This document shows positions 1 to 13,200 of a stretch of DNA of 64,000 bases, piece by piece. The DNA is from Norana najaformis (taxonomy: Eukaryota; Annelida; Clitellata; Crassiclitellata; Hormogastridae). The notes below the pieces were generated by a model that saw only the letters and a list, made by a program, of their open reading frames with translations, was not told the origin of the DNA and searched no databases. The stretch is taken from assembly GCA_964023275.1 (NCBI GenBank), contig OZ029916.1, forward strand, positions 15,419,393-15,483,392. The letters are read 5' to 3'. The position numbers and the translations under genes were made by a program. Every line of letters starts with the position of its first letter. Within the stretch, counting starts at the first letter, position 1.

Positions 1-844
1 AATTAATATTATGCAGCGGCGGATATCAACTCGGCCTCTGCAGCTAGAGCTCCAACTGCAGCAGCAGCAGCAACAGAAGCCACAGCACTGCAGCATCCAC
101 GCTCCTACTTTCCTCCATCCGACCGTTCGTGCATCTCCCTTTTAGACGGGGCAATGTACCAGACGCCGAGGGATATGACTCAGTCGCAAGGGAGCAGCAG
201 GGAGGCAGAAATAGTCAGGATGGAGGGAGGCAGGAAGTGTTGTATGAGATACCTTAGCACGCTGTCTCGGCGTTGTCACAAGAGACCAGGCGAGTCCTAT
301 TTACCAGCAAAAAACGAACTGTAACTGCGATACATCGTTGCGTCTAAAACTCAAAACGCAAATGCACGACATATAAATGCAGACCTTCAGTATATCATGC
401 ACTTTATACACAGTTCCTCTGTCCCTGTAATTGTAATTTGAAATTTATATAGCGTTTCTTCAAGATAGACTCATCAGAGGCGTTCTCTGCGCTAACGATG
501 CTAAATGTCATTAAGAACGGTTTATTCATCCATTAATAAACATTCCTCAGATGACTAGAAGGGTCGCCAGTGGCAAGCTCGCGCACACACGCAAAGCCCA
601 ACCAACAGGTTCCCAATTAGAGTTTAAAGATGGCGGCATATTTAGAATGTGTTAAGCACGTAGCATAGAAGATGAAGAAACGACGATGGGCGATGTGATC
701 CTCCGCCGATGGCTCACGGTTATCTAACCGTCCAGCAGTCCCTCGTAGGTGGAAGATGATGTGGCGAAAGGAGATCACTCGAACCGAGGTCTTTCCACCC
801 GTCTAGAAGACCATGTTCGTCCAGTCTGATAGGGTGAGAATAAG
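1..844. other. Intergenic DNA, no gene recognised
   Basis: Nothing coding is convincing here: open frames are short and lack splice sites or family motifs. Around 437-460 there is a short copy of the TTTATATAGCG-type dispersed word that also occurs near 19784, 25359 and 38915, so part of this stretch is probably old repeat. Confidence 0.5.
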
Positions 845-1085
845 CAGTGAGAGATGAAGACAGACGATAGGATTTGCGAAAGGCAGGAAAACATAAAGGC
901 AGGGAGGCAAGAAGGGAGTAAGAAAGAAGCGAAACAGGAAAAGAAGGAATGAATGAAGGACAGGAGAAAAGAAGAAAGAACAAAAGAAGGATGGGAGATG
1001 AAAGAAAGTCAAGAAGAAAAAAGAAAAACCGCAAGAAGAAAAATAATTAAGTAGAAAGCGAGAAAGAAAGGAAACAAAGAAGGTA
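845..1085 (+). repeat. Purine-rich GAAA/GAAGG tract
   Basis: The + strand is almost pure purine for about 240 bases (runs such as gaaagaaagg and aagaagaaaaa). The Phe/Ser/Leu-rich open frames on the - strand are a by-product of this composition and are not genes. Confidence 0.8.
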
Positions 1086-3216
1086 CCATGATGTGAAAGG
1101 AATTCCATGATTCTTTTTACACAACTACTTAATTCATTTAACTCCTGACTTGTTCACACTAAACGCCTGATCTTTTACTTACTTCTATATTCATTTAAGT
1201 AGCAGACTTCATAGAAATCATCTTTTCTGGCTCTGAAATCAAATGTCAAGAAGTAAAAGTTTGAACTCTGGTCGTTGTTGGTCTAAGAACATCCAAAACA
1301 CAACATACGCCATCTGCCGGATGGTAGCCGACTGATTCATCTAGTCTGTAAACATATTGGTTTAGAGCAACTTTTACGTCTTTCCAGGTTTCTGGGCCAA
1401 TGGAAAACATGCCTCTGAAGCTCATTATATTCTAGGAAACATAGAAGGACGGACAAAGTTTATTACTGTGTTCATTTCGTGAAACAGTATGAAGGTGATG
1501 ACCCTACTCTGAGACTATTAATCTACTGCCATTTATGCAGCTAACAAAGCATTCTTCAATAGGCAGGACCATCTATTCACTGATTCTGTCCTTTTCTGTT
1601 CTGTGCCACTAGGTGTCGGCTGCTTAACTGGTGCCATAGAAATGACTCTGGCAAGCACCGAATGGTAAAGCAACATCGATTCCTGTTGTTTATTGGATGG
1701 ATGATCATCCACGGACTAGCAGCTTATCTGATCCAACCCAGCTTGAAATCTTCCCAAGGTCTGTATAATTATGAGTACCAGCATAGACTAGGAGTATATA
1801 AAGATGCTGTATTGTTGGCCTAAATTGTACTCGAGTTGGCACTTCAGCCAGAAAATCCTTCAAGAGACCACAACTGTTGCAATGTTTTCTCTTACCTGCA
1901 CGACTTTTGAGGTTAGCGCGCACAGCCATTTTCTGCTAGCGCACAAATTTGGTGAGCTCTCATGTTATTTCAAAGTTAAATTTCGCTCATTGTTACAACT
2001 GCTAGCATATTTACCCTATTGTGTTCAGGAGACCAACACAAAATTTTCATGCCCCATGTTGCGAAACCATATGAATCTCAGCCCGTTGTGAAGTGTCCTC
2101 CTAGAAAGTCACTCTGATTTGGCCCACATTTGGTGAACAACACGCCATCAGTTTTCACCGGTGGTACGGCGCGCTGTTTGTAGTCTGAACTCTAACCTCT
2201 ATATGAAGGATAATCCACGATACAGAGCTCCAAGCCTCATTGCTACTTGCATCAACTGGTTTCAAGAATATATTGTTATTTGTTTTGCAGTGTAAAAGTA
2301 GTCCTTTGTTTTCGCAATAACAGCAATGAAAGAAAAATGCAACGAAGAGCCTCTCTGGATCGTCTTATATGGACGTTCAAGATGACCAGAAAATCTCTCG
2401 CATGAGCTGATTTCTTTGGAGAGTTAGCTCGAATAGAGGCGACAGAGAACACAGCCGTCAAAAGAAAGACAGAGCAAAGACAAGACATGCACAAAATAGT
2501 CAGTGTTAATCAGTCGGCCTATTTGACGCGTATAGCCTATAATGTACTTGAGTGGATAGCTCTACAAGTTTTCACTCGTTATCTCGTTATATTCAGCTGT
2601 TTGCGATTAAATGAAACGTCAAAATGAAAATTAGGGCTATCAAATCGCGGCTTTGGGCAGGCGATTCAGAATGAGAACATCGCGGCTTATTGGTACCTAT
2701 ACCTATGGCAACTATCGTGGTTCTTCATCTAATGCTTCCTACTATCATAACTCTTTGCCTTCTTTCTGTCTGTAACTATTTTCAGTCACGATGGTCTGAT
2801 GAAGTTTGTCAATTAGTACTTTCTTCATCTAATAAGAGTCCCCTCCTTGATTTTATTCCAACATATCAGAGGCAAAGAGTGCATTGACGTTCTAGATCCA
2901 ACCATTACGTCAATTATCAATCGTTCAGTGGAGGAGGATTCATTTCAATCTACCTGAGCATACATCCTGTTTCATCCCTTCCAAGAAGATAATCTCTAAA
3001 GCCCTGTATCTTCTGCAAGAACCATCTTAGATTTTAAATACTTAAATAGTTAATGAATCGTGTGCGTGATCACTTATCTTCCAACTTGAAATTCTCTGTC
3101 TTTCAGTCTCCCCAAAACACACAGAACCAGAACAACCCTTACCAGTTTGAACTGAAAAAATTCATGGACTGTAAACAAAGGCTCCTTTGAAGCCCTGTTT
3201 CGTGCGGGTTTTGTTT
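1086..3216. other. Intergenic DNA, no gene recognised
   Basis: Several short open frames exist on both strands (for example 1804-2091 on +), but none shows a recognisable domain or a good start with an acceptor/donor pair. No tRNA, SINE or LINE motif was seen. Weakly conserved exons could be missed. Confidence 0.45.
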
Positions 3217-3255
<39 letters not shown>

Positions 3256-3256
3256 G
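3217..3256 (+). repeat. (ACAG)n microsatellite
   Basis: Ten near-perfect tandem copies of the tetranucleotide ACAG, followed by a unique sequence. Confidence 0.97.
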
Positions 3257-4150
3257 CTGCTCTAGGGCTGGAAAGAGTTAATTAAGACAAGATAGGCATA
3301 AAATGCAAAAGGAGATGCGAGGAAAGAGGAGAATAGGAAACGTAAACAGGGGCATACAAAGGAACGAGAAGGGTATGTAAAGCAGGGAAATGACAGAGTC
3401 AGGGTTAACTCTCAGAAGGTCCACACCACGGTAGAGGAATCCGCTCTCAAGAGACACTACGACGAAGTGTGTTATTTAGCAAACTTGAGTAGATAGTCGA
3501 ATCGTTATGCTGCTGCTAATAAATTTCTATTGTAAATAAAACTCGATAACGAGAGACGTCATTGGTGAGTCGTCGCATCGATCAAGACGCTGAGAAACCC
3601 CAAAGACCCGAAGAGGCGCAGAATCGATTGCACAGCTAACACCAAAGCATGTTTTGGAGTGCTGAGCAACAATCATTCTAACTTCTGCGCGATTCAGCTT
3701 CTGATTACACGCGATGTAGTTTATCATTTCTTCGCATAGAGCGGTAGGAAGCCTAGCGATCCGTAACTGAATTTTTCTCTATCCTGTGCGGTTTGTAATT
3801 AACGTCCAAAGTTCGTCGGAAGTGCAACGCCTCGCGGAGAAGCCAGTCACGTGACTGAACGCAGGCGTTAGAAAGATTAGCGTTAGGTTCTTCTCACAGG
3901 CACAGCGTCTCGGTGGATTGCAGCCAAAACAAGACTGTTGGACTACATGCAAGGCCCGTCATATTACTGCTAATTATCGAGAATTATTTAAGAGTCACTC
4001 CACGAGTTCATCTTTAGTCTTTGAAGCCATCTTAAGGATCAGCCTTCATTCATTCATGATTCATTTATTCTCTATTCATTCAGTTTTAGTTCATTCATTC
4101 ATTCATTGAGAGCATTCACAGGGCAGTTTTAAAGGAGCGTGCAATGTTTG
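3257..4150. other. Intergenic DNA, no gene recognised
   Basis: No coding signal is convincing. 4036-4108 contains an imperfect TTCATTCA repeat that produces an artificial Ser/His/Phe-rich frame. Confidence 0.45.
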
Positions 4151-4151
4151 G

Positions 4152-4945
4152 CCGGTTTAACCGATATGCCTACAGAACCGAATTCGTGCTATTCAAAAAA
4201 AAAAAAACGAAACCAAAACCGAAATCCGTTTTCAGAGAATAGAAAACTACAGAAAACCGTAAAAATAAAACCGTCAACAAATCGAAAAGTCAGTATACAC
4301 AAAATTCGAATATCAAGAGATTACTTTGCCTCATGGATATAATTTGTTGTTCATCAAACATTGCTTAACTTAGTTGAAATTTCCAACAAGGGTGCCCCAA
4401 GTTGCTAGGTCGCGCTTGGAAAATACAACACCATCTGTAGCTTGTGACAGAATATTTACAAGTGTATGCTAGTGTTTTTTGTTGGACACTCGCCGCCGAT
4501 CAGTCCACAGCATGCAGAACAACTAGTGTTTCTAGTGCAAAATTTTCCCGGACGATGAATTCACCAAAAACTTCTTGGGCAAATGTTGAACTGTAATGTT
4601 CACAATGACACTTCAGTAAATTGCTTCATTCGATCCGTATGAGGCGTCGTGTACAGAATTACTGACATTTTAATAACTGGTCATCGAGGTTGAACACGTA
4701 AATAGTTACTAAATACTATTTTAATATTTAACATATAATTTTGTTATAGTAAAATGATGCTTCTCACAGTACAGTTGCAAATTGTACACTGCCCAACAAA
4801 ATCAGACTATAAACTTAAACCATAAGGAACCCATAAAAAACCGAAAACCGGTACCGATACCGAAATATTTAGAAAACCCGAAACCGAATCCGAACAGAAT
4901 AAAAAAAACGTAAAGGGATACCGACTTTAAACACGGTACCGATCC
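4152..4945. repeat. Region bracketed by CCGAAA/ACCGATA-rich blocks
   Basis: Two blocks rich in ACCGAAA, AACCGAA and ACCGATACC words (about 4152-4290 and 4827-4945) flank some 530 bases of unrelated AT-rich DNA. Paired blocks of this type are typical of the ends of old non-autonomous DNA transposons, but I found no clean terminal inverted repeat or target-site duplication, so the class is open. Confidence 0.35.
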
Positions 4946-6146
4946 TATTCTGATGCAGCGTCTCTGATCTGAAAAAGAAGTAGATCAAGAGGATGGCTAC
5001 TCGAGCTTGATGGCTCAACCCCTAAGATGGCATAACTTTGGACAGGCACGGTGTTCGCAAAGGCGAGAAACCAGTTCGCCCAGACCATTGATTGAAAGGA
5101 TCTACGGCCAACCAAAGGTCAGTCGTGGCTTCAAGGCTCAAGCAAGTAGGCGGGTAGTATCCTGCAGCTGATGTCGCAAGATTTAACAAAAATGTTGCTT
5201 TCGATGCGCCTTTGGACAAGCAGCCAATAAAGTATGCAACGCATTAAATCAGAAACGCGACTAAATTTGGAAATAGCGCTAACAAAATTAGCCGCTTAAA
5301 TTGATGTCCTCTTGTTATAGTGTTGTGGTCGTGTTTGGGCTTCGGAACTACAGTAATTCAGTAATACCCTTCCAAAAAACCAAAAGATAAACAAAATTTG
5401 GCTATGAAACAGCAAGGAAAACAGGCTACTGTGCAAACGACGATTCAAAAATTTGTAATGATTTTGTCGGTAAATTAAACCATTTAACTATGCAGATGAA
5501 TGTTTCGTAATTTTCTTACGAAGTGAATTAAAATAGGCTATCTAGACAACTCGGAAGTTAAAATTAAACAGCTATTTTAAAATGTTTATGTCAGAGGTTA
5601 GCTCTAAACTTTCTTAAGATTTCAGTAATAACTAATAGGACTGTATGGGCTGATAATTGGTTTCTCTAATTAAAGGAAGTAAGGAAAAGGAACTGATCGC
5701 TTTGAAATGATGACTATATATAATTACTGTAGTTTCAGTCTTTAATCAAATCGTACATTTCTTGTAGAATGAGAATGATCACATTACTACTTGCAGGAGT
5801 AGCTTCCATCGACCCTACTATATGAGAAGCATCAGAACTCTTATCAAATCGTTGAATTGGATTCCACTGAATTAATTTCAAAATTGGGGTCACTTTTTAT
5901 GAAGCACTGCGTTGTGGTCAACAAAGGCATCTGCAGAGGATGGCTACCTGTGAGACCTCAGATGCTTTAGTATGCCGTAAGCTTTATGGATGTCTCATGA
6001 TGTATCTTTGGTCGTGACAAGAGTGAAAAGTGTTCAGGGTATATGACAGTCGTTCCGGAGTCAAAATTGTGGAATGCAATTTATAAATCTGTCTCGTCTG
6101 CTGAATTATTGGTGTCAATACGATCTCGGCTTATGACCTATAAAGA
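4946..6146. other. Intergenic DNA, no gene recognised
   Basis: AT-rich sequence without a coherent reading frame. The open frame at 5022-5219 on the - strand has no recognised motif. Confidence 0.45.
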
Positions 6147-6222
6147 TTTAAGACCTTAAGACTTAAGGCTTAACACTTTAAGACTTAAGACCTTACGACT
6201 TTAGGCCCAAGGCTTAATACTT
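6147..6222 (+). repeat. Degenerate AGACTTAAGGC tandem repeat
   Basis: A unit of about 10-11 bases containing CTTAAG (agaccttaag, agacttaagg, agacttaaga, agaccttacg) recurs about six times with divergence. CTTAAG is self-complementary, so the tract is rich in small palindromes. Confidence 0.6.
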
Positions 6223-7817
6223 AGCCTACGTCCACGTCCTTCTCAGGACTGGCATCCTGTAATTTACCGGATTTCAGATAGGCGTCGGAGCGCCATCGAT
6301 TGATGCCTTATCCATAATCACGAAGTAGTGGCATTTGATTTGAATAGACTGTGAGTCCGTCATACTTTGTTGACCTAAGTCAAGTCCTTAACTCCATATT
6401 TCAGCTACCCTGTACTTGGATATTGGTGTGAGCGCCTATCCATGTGTACATAAGTGTAACTGAATATTTTTGAAGCATCTTTCATGAGTACAAATGGGAT
6501 TGCTAAGAAACTCTCCAAAGTAACGGCAGTCGCGCGAGAAGATATCTACTAATTTGTCTGTAAACAAGTGGTGTCCTTGTATCTGGAGATGTTCTTAATA
6601 CGCAGAAGACACGAAGAATTCAACAAATAAAATTTTATCTACAGTTGATAGTGTATGCCGTATGCAGTCTCCGATCGTCGTTGTATTGAGGATCGATAAT
6701 GGTGATAAGTCGAATGAAGAAAGGTCTCACGACTGAAGCCTCTCTAAACATTCCAGTTCTAAGCGGCTCAGAGATTTCGCAGATGACTCTGGCCAAACCG
6801 TCGAGGACCGGCAACACCTCGCAGTGAAGGAGAGGCGATACAACTGGTTGCGTTTGGGAAACCAATTCCAACTACGACATGAAAGTCAAAATGGAATAAG
6901 GTCGTGGCATCGATTTGTGAGATTTTAACTGGAGGTTGAAATTTAACATGTGAAATCATATTTGCTTCAAGGGCCTGAACTTTTCAATTGAGACTGGGGA
7001 GCCTGACTGTTAACCTTAGAGAGTTGAACAGTCATGAGACGAGGAGCAAACGAAGTATACAACTGCCAACTGCTGCTGGTATGCAATGCAGTGGAGTGTT
7101 TGTAGATCCACAGGATTGCAAGCATCTGTTGAAAGGTTATAAAGAGCTCAACGAAACTAGAAAAACTGAAATGGTAGTCTCCCATCAGCCACTTGGAACT
7201 TGCCCTTGTAACGGAGCATCACTCACTCTACATGTATAGTGTCGATGTAAACATAATTAAGGGGACTGAACTTCGTCCGGTTTTGGCGGGAAGGGGCCTA
7301 AAACGACCTCCGAAATGATTTCATGATAAGGGCGGGATGTTTGGCTTTGGTCTAGCTCTCGATGGTTTGATCACTTCCAACCTCCAGCATATCCAGCCTT
7401 GTTTAGCACATGACCTGCTCCGGTCTACAAAATATCACAGTTTTATTAGGATGTCGGCGACTGTGCAATAGGTTCTGCAATATAAAGCTTAGCTGTACAG
7501 GACAAGACCGCCAGTCGGTCTGTCAATAAGCAGCTGAATGGCTGCCAGAACGAACGACTCTTCCTTTGTCCCAAGATCTGCACACACTCTAGAGCTGCTG
7601 GGGCTCGGATGTACACGCTAGTAATAGCGAACATTCCTTCCTAATTCGAAATCTGCCTTGCTTTGCCACCTGTCGGCTGTAAGTCGGTCGCTTCGAGATA
7701 CAATGATTTGTGGGGATTTGTTATTGTATCTGTTTATCCTTACTTATATATTTCCCCAATCTGCGATTAAGATGGGAATTTTCGGGGTCTTTGAATCTAG
7801 TACCAATCAATCAATCA
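6223..7817. other. Intergenic DNA, with one SINE-tail-like word near 6290
   Basis: At 6292-6310 the sequence GCGCCATCGATTGATGCC matches the 3' part of the tRNA-derived SINE near 18219, indicating an old SINE remnant. Otherwise only unsupported short open frames are present (for example 6988-7239 on +). Confidence 0.45.
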
Positions 7818-7849
7818 TATATACATACATACATACATACATACATACT
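7818..7849 (+). repeat. (ATAC)n microsatellite
   Basis: Eight tandem copies of ATAC between ATCA-rich flanks. Confidence 0.95.
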
Positions 7850-8278
7850 ATCATTATATATTCATACATTGATAGTGACATAAGTACGTAATTACGTACA
7901 TGTAGACAAACACGCAAAGCACTTAATCCACTCTGCAGTGGGTCAGTCAGTCATATAGTAAATCAATCGATCAATGAATCGATGTGGCTCCTTGATCGCA
8001 CGCTAATACATATCGATGAACGCGACCATATTTTTTTAAAGTCTCATTTGTCGGTTGGCCGATCCCCCCATCGATCACGAATCGAGCATCATAATGGTTT
8101 TATTAAGGTCACGAAGGGACCTCAGTCCGGCCTCAGTCGTCCCTGTGTCCTCTCCCATCTTCCAGAGCATCGAAAACACTAATGTGGTTCGATAAATCAT
8201 AAGCGATACCTCATTAGATCCTAACCAAACAACGCTCTTGTTTCTGGCCAACAGCGCAGATCTGGCAGAAAACGATGC

Positions 8279-8396
8279 CTGTCTGTCTGTTTATCTGTCT
8301 GTATGTCTGTCTATCTGTCCATCCATCCACACACCCGTCCATCTATCCATCTATTTATCTATAATCTTTCATCTATCTATCATCTATCTATGATGG
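8279..8396 (+). repeat. (TCTG)n/(TCTA)n/(CATC)n microsatellite
   Basis: Imperfect mixed tetranucleotide repeat directly upstream of a LINE remnant. Confidence 0.85.
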
Positions 8397-8745
8397 CAAT
8401 AGAAGATCATAAACGCTGAGGTGCGAAGACAAATGGGCTGCACAAGAAACATCGCGCAGCAAGTAATGGAAAGGAAACTAAATCTCTCTGGACTCCATAC
8501 ATTCATCCATACATCATTCCACCTAACATCTCCAGAATGGATAAGACCAGGATGGTCAAACAAGTGGTGTTTGGAAAGATGGATGGCAGGGGGATCAGAG
8601 GTAGACAGAACAGAGAATGACCGGATGACGTGAGAGACTGGTGCTGGACGGACGTGCACAGGCCAAGTCTGTTGTTGGCACAGGACAGAGGGACAGTGGA
8701 GCATGCGATCGACACCAAAGGACGTTGAGCCCAAGGACCTAACGA
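8397..8745 (+). mobile_element. LINE reverse-transcriptase C-terminus, 3' end fragment (RTE-like), degraded
   Basis: Translated on +, the fragment reads VRRQMGCTRNIAQQVM..., then RMDKTRMVKQVVFGKMDG..., then DDVRDWC and finally LLAQDRGTVEHAIDTKGR followed by a stop. This block order (R-x-D, GKMDG-R-GRPNRE, DDV-DWC, LAQDR, D-T-GR-stop) is the C-terminal tail seen in many RTE-like LINE ORFs. An in-frame TGA follows the QNRE block, so it is dead. About 45 bases between KLNL and RMDK are replaced by CATAC/CATCC-like satellite sequence. The element is 5'-truncated and followed by a simple-repeat tail. Confidence 0.8.
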
Positions 8746-8749
8746 AAAA

Positions 8750-8772
8750 GAATCTGTCTATCTGTCTATCTA

Positions 8773-8817
<45 letters not shown>

Positions 8818-8830
8818 TTATCTAGATATA
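8750..8830 (+). repeat. (TCTG)n/(TATC)n microsatellite
   Basis: Tandem TCTG and TATC tetranucleotides immediately 3' of the LINE end; probably seeded by the LINE tail. Confidence 0.93.
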
Positions 8831-9373
8831 TATACCATTCATACATTCACCTACCCATCCATCAATCTATCCCACCCAACCATCCATCCATACATTCATA
8901 CATCCATCCATCCCCTAACATCCATATATCCACCCAACATCCATTCATCCATCCATCTACCTAACATCCATCCATCCACCCAACATCGATCCATCCACCC
9001 AACATCCATCCATCCATCGGTCCATCGGTCCATCCACTCATCGGTCCATCCACCCATCGGTCCATCCACCCACCCTCCAATTCATCCATCCATCATTCCA
9101 TCCATCCATCCATACATCCACATATCCATACATCCATACATCCATCCATACATCAGTCCACCTAACATCCATATGTCCACCCAACATTCATCCAGCCATC
9201 CATCCATCCAACATCCATCCATCCGTCCATCCGTCCATTCATCCATCCATCCATCCATCCATCCATCCATCCATTCATCATGAATGGATGATCTATCCAT
9301 CCATCCATCCATCCATCCATCCATCCATCCACCCATCCATCTACCTATCTATCTATCATCTATTTATCTATCG
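8831..9373 (+). repeat. Long (CATC)n/(CATCCACC) satellite-like tract
   Basis: About 540 bases of CATC-based repeat with a loose higher order (CATCCACCCAACATC). It generates the artificial frame [11 protein letters not shown] on the - strand and [11 protein letters not shown] on +. Neither is a gene. Confidence 0.93.
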
Positions 9374-9618
9374 ATCGAGAGACGAGGGGCTGGTAGACTG
9401 CGTCCCAGGGTTTCACGGAGTCCCACTGTTGCTGCTGCTGCATCTATTTTCACGCCGGTTACATCAGCAGGACGAGTAACGGTGTACAAAGCCTCGGCTC
9501 CATATATCTCTTGTGTATGCATCGTCACGAAATGAAATAATTTCGACTTCTGTGTAAATGCACAAATGGCACCAAACATTTTTAACACTCTTACTCATAC
9601 AGATATTTACACATAATA

Positions 9619-9621
<3 letters not shown>

Positions 9622-9693
<72 letters not shown>
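9622..9693 (+). repeat. (CT)n microsatellite
   Basis: Pure pyrimidine CT repeat with a few CTTT interruptions. Confidence 0.97.
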
Positions 9694-10122
9694 ATTGGTG
9701 CCATAAAAATATTATATAATCATGAATATAGGCACACGATTATGTAGGAGTTGCAACGTAATCGGGACTCTTATAGAGGTATATGTCAGTGTACATGTAG
9801 GCCACATAATTATTATATAAACACACACAAAGACGCGCAGTTTGCTTGAACAGAGGAATCTGCGTATTTTGATCACATTATACACGTTAGTCCAAATCCA
9901 AAAACCAGTGGACTTGAAATTGCACAGCAGAGGTCATTACAGCGCTGAGACCTACGATGTGCCTGTGAAAGTTTGGTAGCAATCTGCTGGTGCAGAAGAC
10001 CAGTAGTAAAGTTTGAAAGTAGAGCTATTGAGGCTTTCGGTTTGTTGTTTTGCATGTGTCATTTGTATTGTGTTTCCGTTAAAATTCATTCTTAAACGGG
10101 TTAAGTCTTTTACATTAATATA
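9694..10122. other. Intergenic DNA, no gene recognised
   Basis: No motif or frame could be supported in this stretch. Confidence 0.45.
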
Positions 10123-13100
10123 TTCTTCTTCTTCTTCTTCTTCTTCTTTAAGTTCTCTGCCACCGGGCAGGTTCGAATGTCCAATGGCGACATTCCTGAC
10201 CTTGTTGTGCCTCCTCCTTCAGTTTACCATATCCATCTTCCATCACCCAGTCTAGCAGCATTTGTCTCGGTCTTCCTCTTCTTTTCTTTCCTTCCATTCC
10301 TCCCCATCTGTGATATTTCTCAGAAGAGAATCACCTCTCAGTATATGTCTAATCCATTTCCTCTGTCCCTCTCTTATTGTAACCATCAGAGATCTTCTCT
10401 CTTCTACCTGCTGAAAATCTCCGTTTATTTTGCGCTCAGTCCAGCTAACCTCCTCCCTCCTGCGCCATATCCATAATCAAAAGCCTCCAATCTTCTGAAG
10501 TCTTCTTTTCTGATGGTCTGTGTGTCCGATTCATATAAGACCACGCTCCATATCAATGTTTTGACCATTTCTTCTTTAGGTTCCTGTTCAGTCCTCCTCT
10601 CATTAATTCTTTCCTCTTCATAAAAGCAACTTTTCCCATCGCTATCCTTTTTATTTCATTATGACATTTTGCATCTGTTGTAATCATACTTCCTAAGTAG
10701 CAGAACTGCCTGACCTGTTCCAACTCTTCATCATTTACTATTATTCTTACTGTTTCTTCTTTTCTGCTTATCTTAATAAAATCTGCCTTTTGGAGTTTGT
10801 TTTCATACCATATTCTATCGAAATTACGTTCAAGCTGTCAATCATCTTTTGTAGACCTTCTTGTCTATTTGCCAGCATTGCTCGGTCGTCTGCAAACCTC
10901 AGCGCTTTCACCAGTCTTCCTCCTACTTTTATTCCCTCGTCCACATTTTCTGGTACCTCTCGTATAAGTTCTTCATTATAGATGTTAAACAGAAGTAATG
11001 ATAGCGAGCATCTTTGTCTTACACCTCTACCAATTATTCCCGGTTCTGAATATTCGCCTTCTATTTTTATTCTAACCTTCTGGTCTAGATTTCCAATGAG
11101 TCTTCTATCCTTCCAATCAATACCCAGTTTCCTGAGTGCATGCATCAGTTTTTTCTAATCTACTCTGTCAAATGCCTTCTCATAATCTACAAAACATACA
11201 TAAATGTCTTGATCATGTTTTTTCTGTCAACACCCTTAGTGCTCCAATGGCATCTCTTGTACTTCTACCCTTCCTGAATCTGAACTGGTCTTCTCCCAAA
11301 TACTCGGTCCCTTCTGTCTTGGCTTGTACTCTTTTGTGATGATCTTCAGCATAATCTTGGAAGCATGTGCGAGTAGGCTATTGTTCGATGATCCTCACAA
11401 CCCGTTGCATTTCTTCTTTTTCATCGGGATCGTGATGGACTGTAAGAAGTCCTCCAGCTATACTCCAGTGTTGTATGTGTCCTGACTCGGCCACACCAGT
11501 TCAGTCATTGCTTTTTCTCCCAGATTTTTGAGTATCTCTGCCGGGATGTTGTCAATTCCACCCACCTTGCTATTTTTCATTTCGCTGAGTACCTCACCTT
11601 TCAGCACATCTGGTCCTACTTCTTTCCCCTCCTCTGGGCGTGAGTCCTGATTAAGATGCAAGGGTCTGTTCTTGCTCTGGTAGAGGTCCTCTATATATTC
11701 CTTCCACCATCTTCTGACATCATTGGGGTCTTGTAGGATCCCAGAATTCGTGTCTTCTACCACTATTCCATTTCCTCTGGTTGACCTTTTTGTCATCTTC
11801 TTCACTTTTCCATACACTTGATCATATCTTCCAGTTTTTTGTAATTCTTCCAAATTTCTACATTGTTCTTCCCACCACTTTTCTCTGGCCTTCTCTGTTG
11901 TTCTTTGTAGTTTGTTATTTAGTCTCCTATATTCCTTTTTACCTTTCTCTGTACTCTGATGTTTCCATTTTCGCCTCTCTTCCATATTCTGAAGCATTTC
12001 CGTCATAATCCACGGCTTTCGATGAGATTGTCCTTTTTTCGATACCCCACCATTTCTAGTGTTTCTTTATTAATTATCTCCTTCAGCCCACTCCATCTTT
12101 CTTCTGTCGTGGTTGTACTTCGTTCTACTATGTGCTCCTCGAGCTTTTCCGATAGTTCTTTACTCCTAGTTTTTAATTTTTCCAGATACCATTTCTTTAC
12201 TTGTTTCCTTTTCTTCTTGATGAATTTTAATCGTAGTTGTGGTCCATATCTGCATCCGCTCCCGATAGAGCTATGGAGTTCTTTATGCTGTTTCTATACC
12301 TTTGTTTAACCATGATGTAGTTCAGTTGATATCGGGCAGCATCCCCAGGGGCCTTCCATGTATACCTTTGTCTTCTTTCTCTTGTTGGAACCAGGTATTT
12401 GGTATAAGTAATTTTTGTCTTCTACAAAAATTCATGAGTTTTTGTTCTGTGTCATTTCTTTTTCGCAGTCCATACTTTCCAACACAGCTTTCTTCGGCCT
12501 CTTCTTCAGCCGATGTGTTCCAGTCCCCCATGACCACTGTATATTCCCTTCCTTTGGTGTTCCACAGTTTTTTCTATCACTTCGTATATACTATCTGCTT
12601 CCTGCTCTTCATGTACCATGGTGGGCATATAGATTTATATCACCACAATATCAACTGGGTAGGATTTTGTTACCACCATCAACAGTCTAACTTTATACTT
12701 TTCTATTCTAGCGACACACTTGGCAACCCTTTCCTCTAGTAGGATGGCCATTCCGTTTTGGTCTGCCTGTCCCTCGGTGTTAGCCCTATATCACTCTAAT
12801 TCCTTCATTTATAAAGTCACCACCTTCCTTCCATCTCACCTTCGACAGTCCCAGGATATCCAAACCTGTTCATCTCATCTCTTTGAGGACATTGGCTAAC
12901 TTTCCCGGTCTCAGCATCGTTCTCACATTCCACGTCCCTATTCTGAGCTTTGTTTTATTTATACAAGGATTTCGCTGGATGACGGTCGAAGAGGCCTTGC
13001 TTCCTCCCCTGCTGAACGCGACTCTTTCCATCAATGGCTGGATCGAATCGTTCACGTTGTTGTCTTGCTTCCTTACTATTTCTATTGTCCGTGTACTCGG

Positions 13101-13200
13101 GAAGTTGTAGAGAGGTGGTTTCCCGTTGCCTTCCTCCGGTGTGTTTATTGAGACCATCTCATAATATATATTGTGAAGATAATATTTCCAACGTTGAGCA
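10123..13200 (-). mobile_element. Near full-length but degraded LINE with APE endonuclease and reverse transcriptase
   Basis: Read on the - strand the pieces occur in correct order. Near 13157-12870 the ORF N-terminus runs into the endonuclease start (KLRIGTWNVRTM). At 12537-12322 is the block VMGDWNTS. At 12006-11458 is the linker and RT entry (ILQDPNDVRRWWKEYIEDLY, then VGGIDNIPAEILKNLGEKA). At 11145-10768 is the RT core with GVRQRCSLS and the catalytic LRFADDRAML. The C-terminal tail (RGRPRQMLLDWVME) lies near 10300-10230. The 3' end carries a (GAA)n tail, seen as (TTC)n at 10123-10149 on +. Several frameshifts and stops separate the pieces, so it cannot be functional. The same family has a shorter copy at 26390-27090. 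Confidence 0.88.

Noticed and set aside
9082..9336. 84-aa frame rich in MDGW repeats
   Set aside because: It is the translation of a CATC tetranucleotide array and has no independent coding evidence.
7818..9373. CRISPR-like array
   Set aside because: Repeats are simple microsatellites without unique spacers, and the DNA is eukaryotic.
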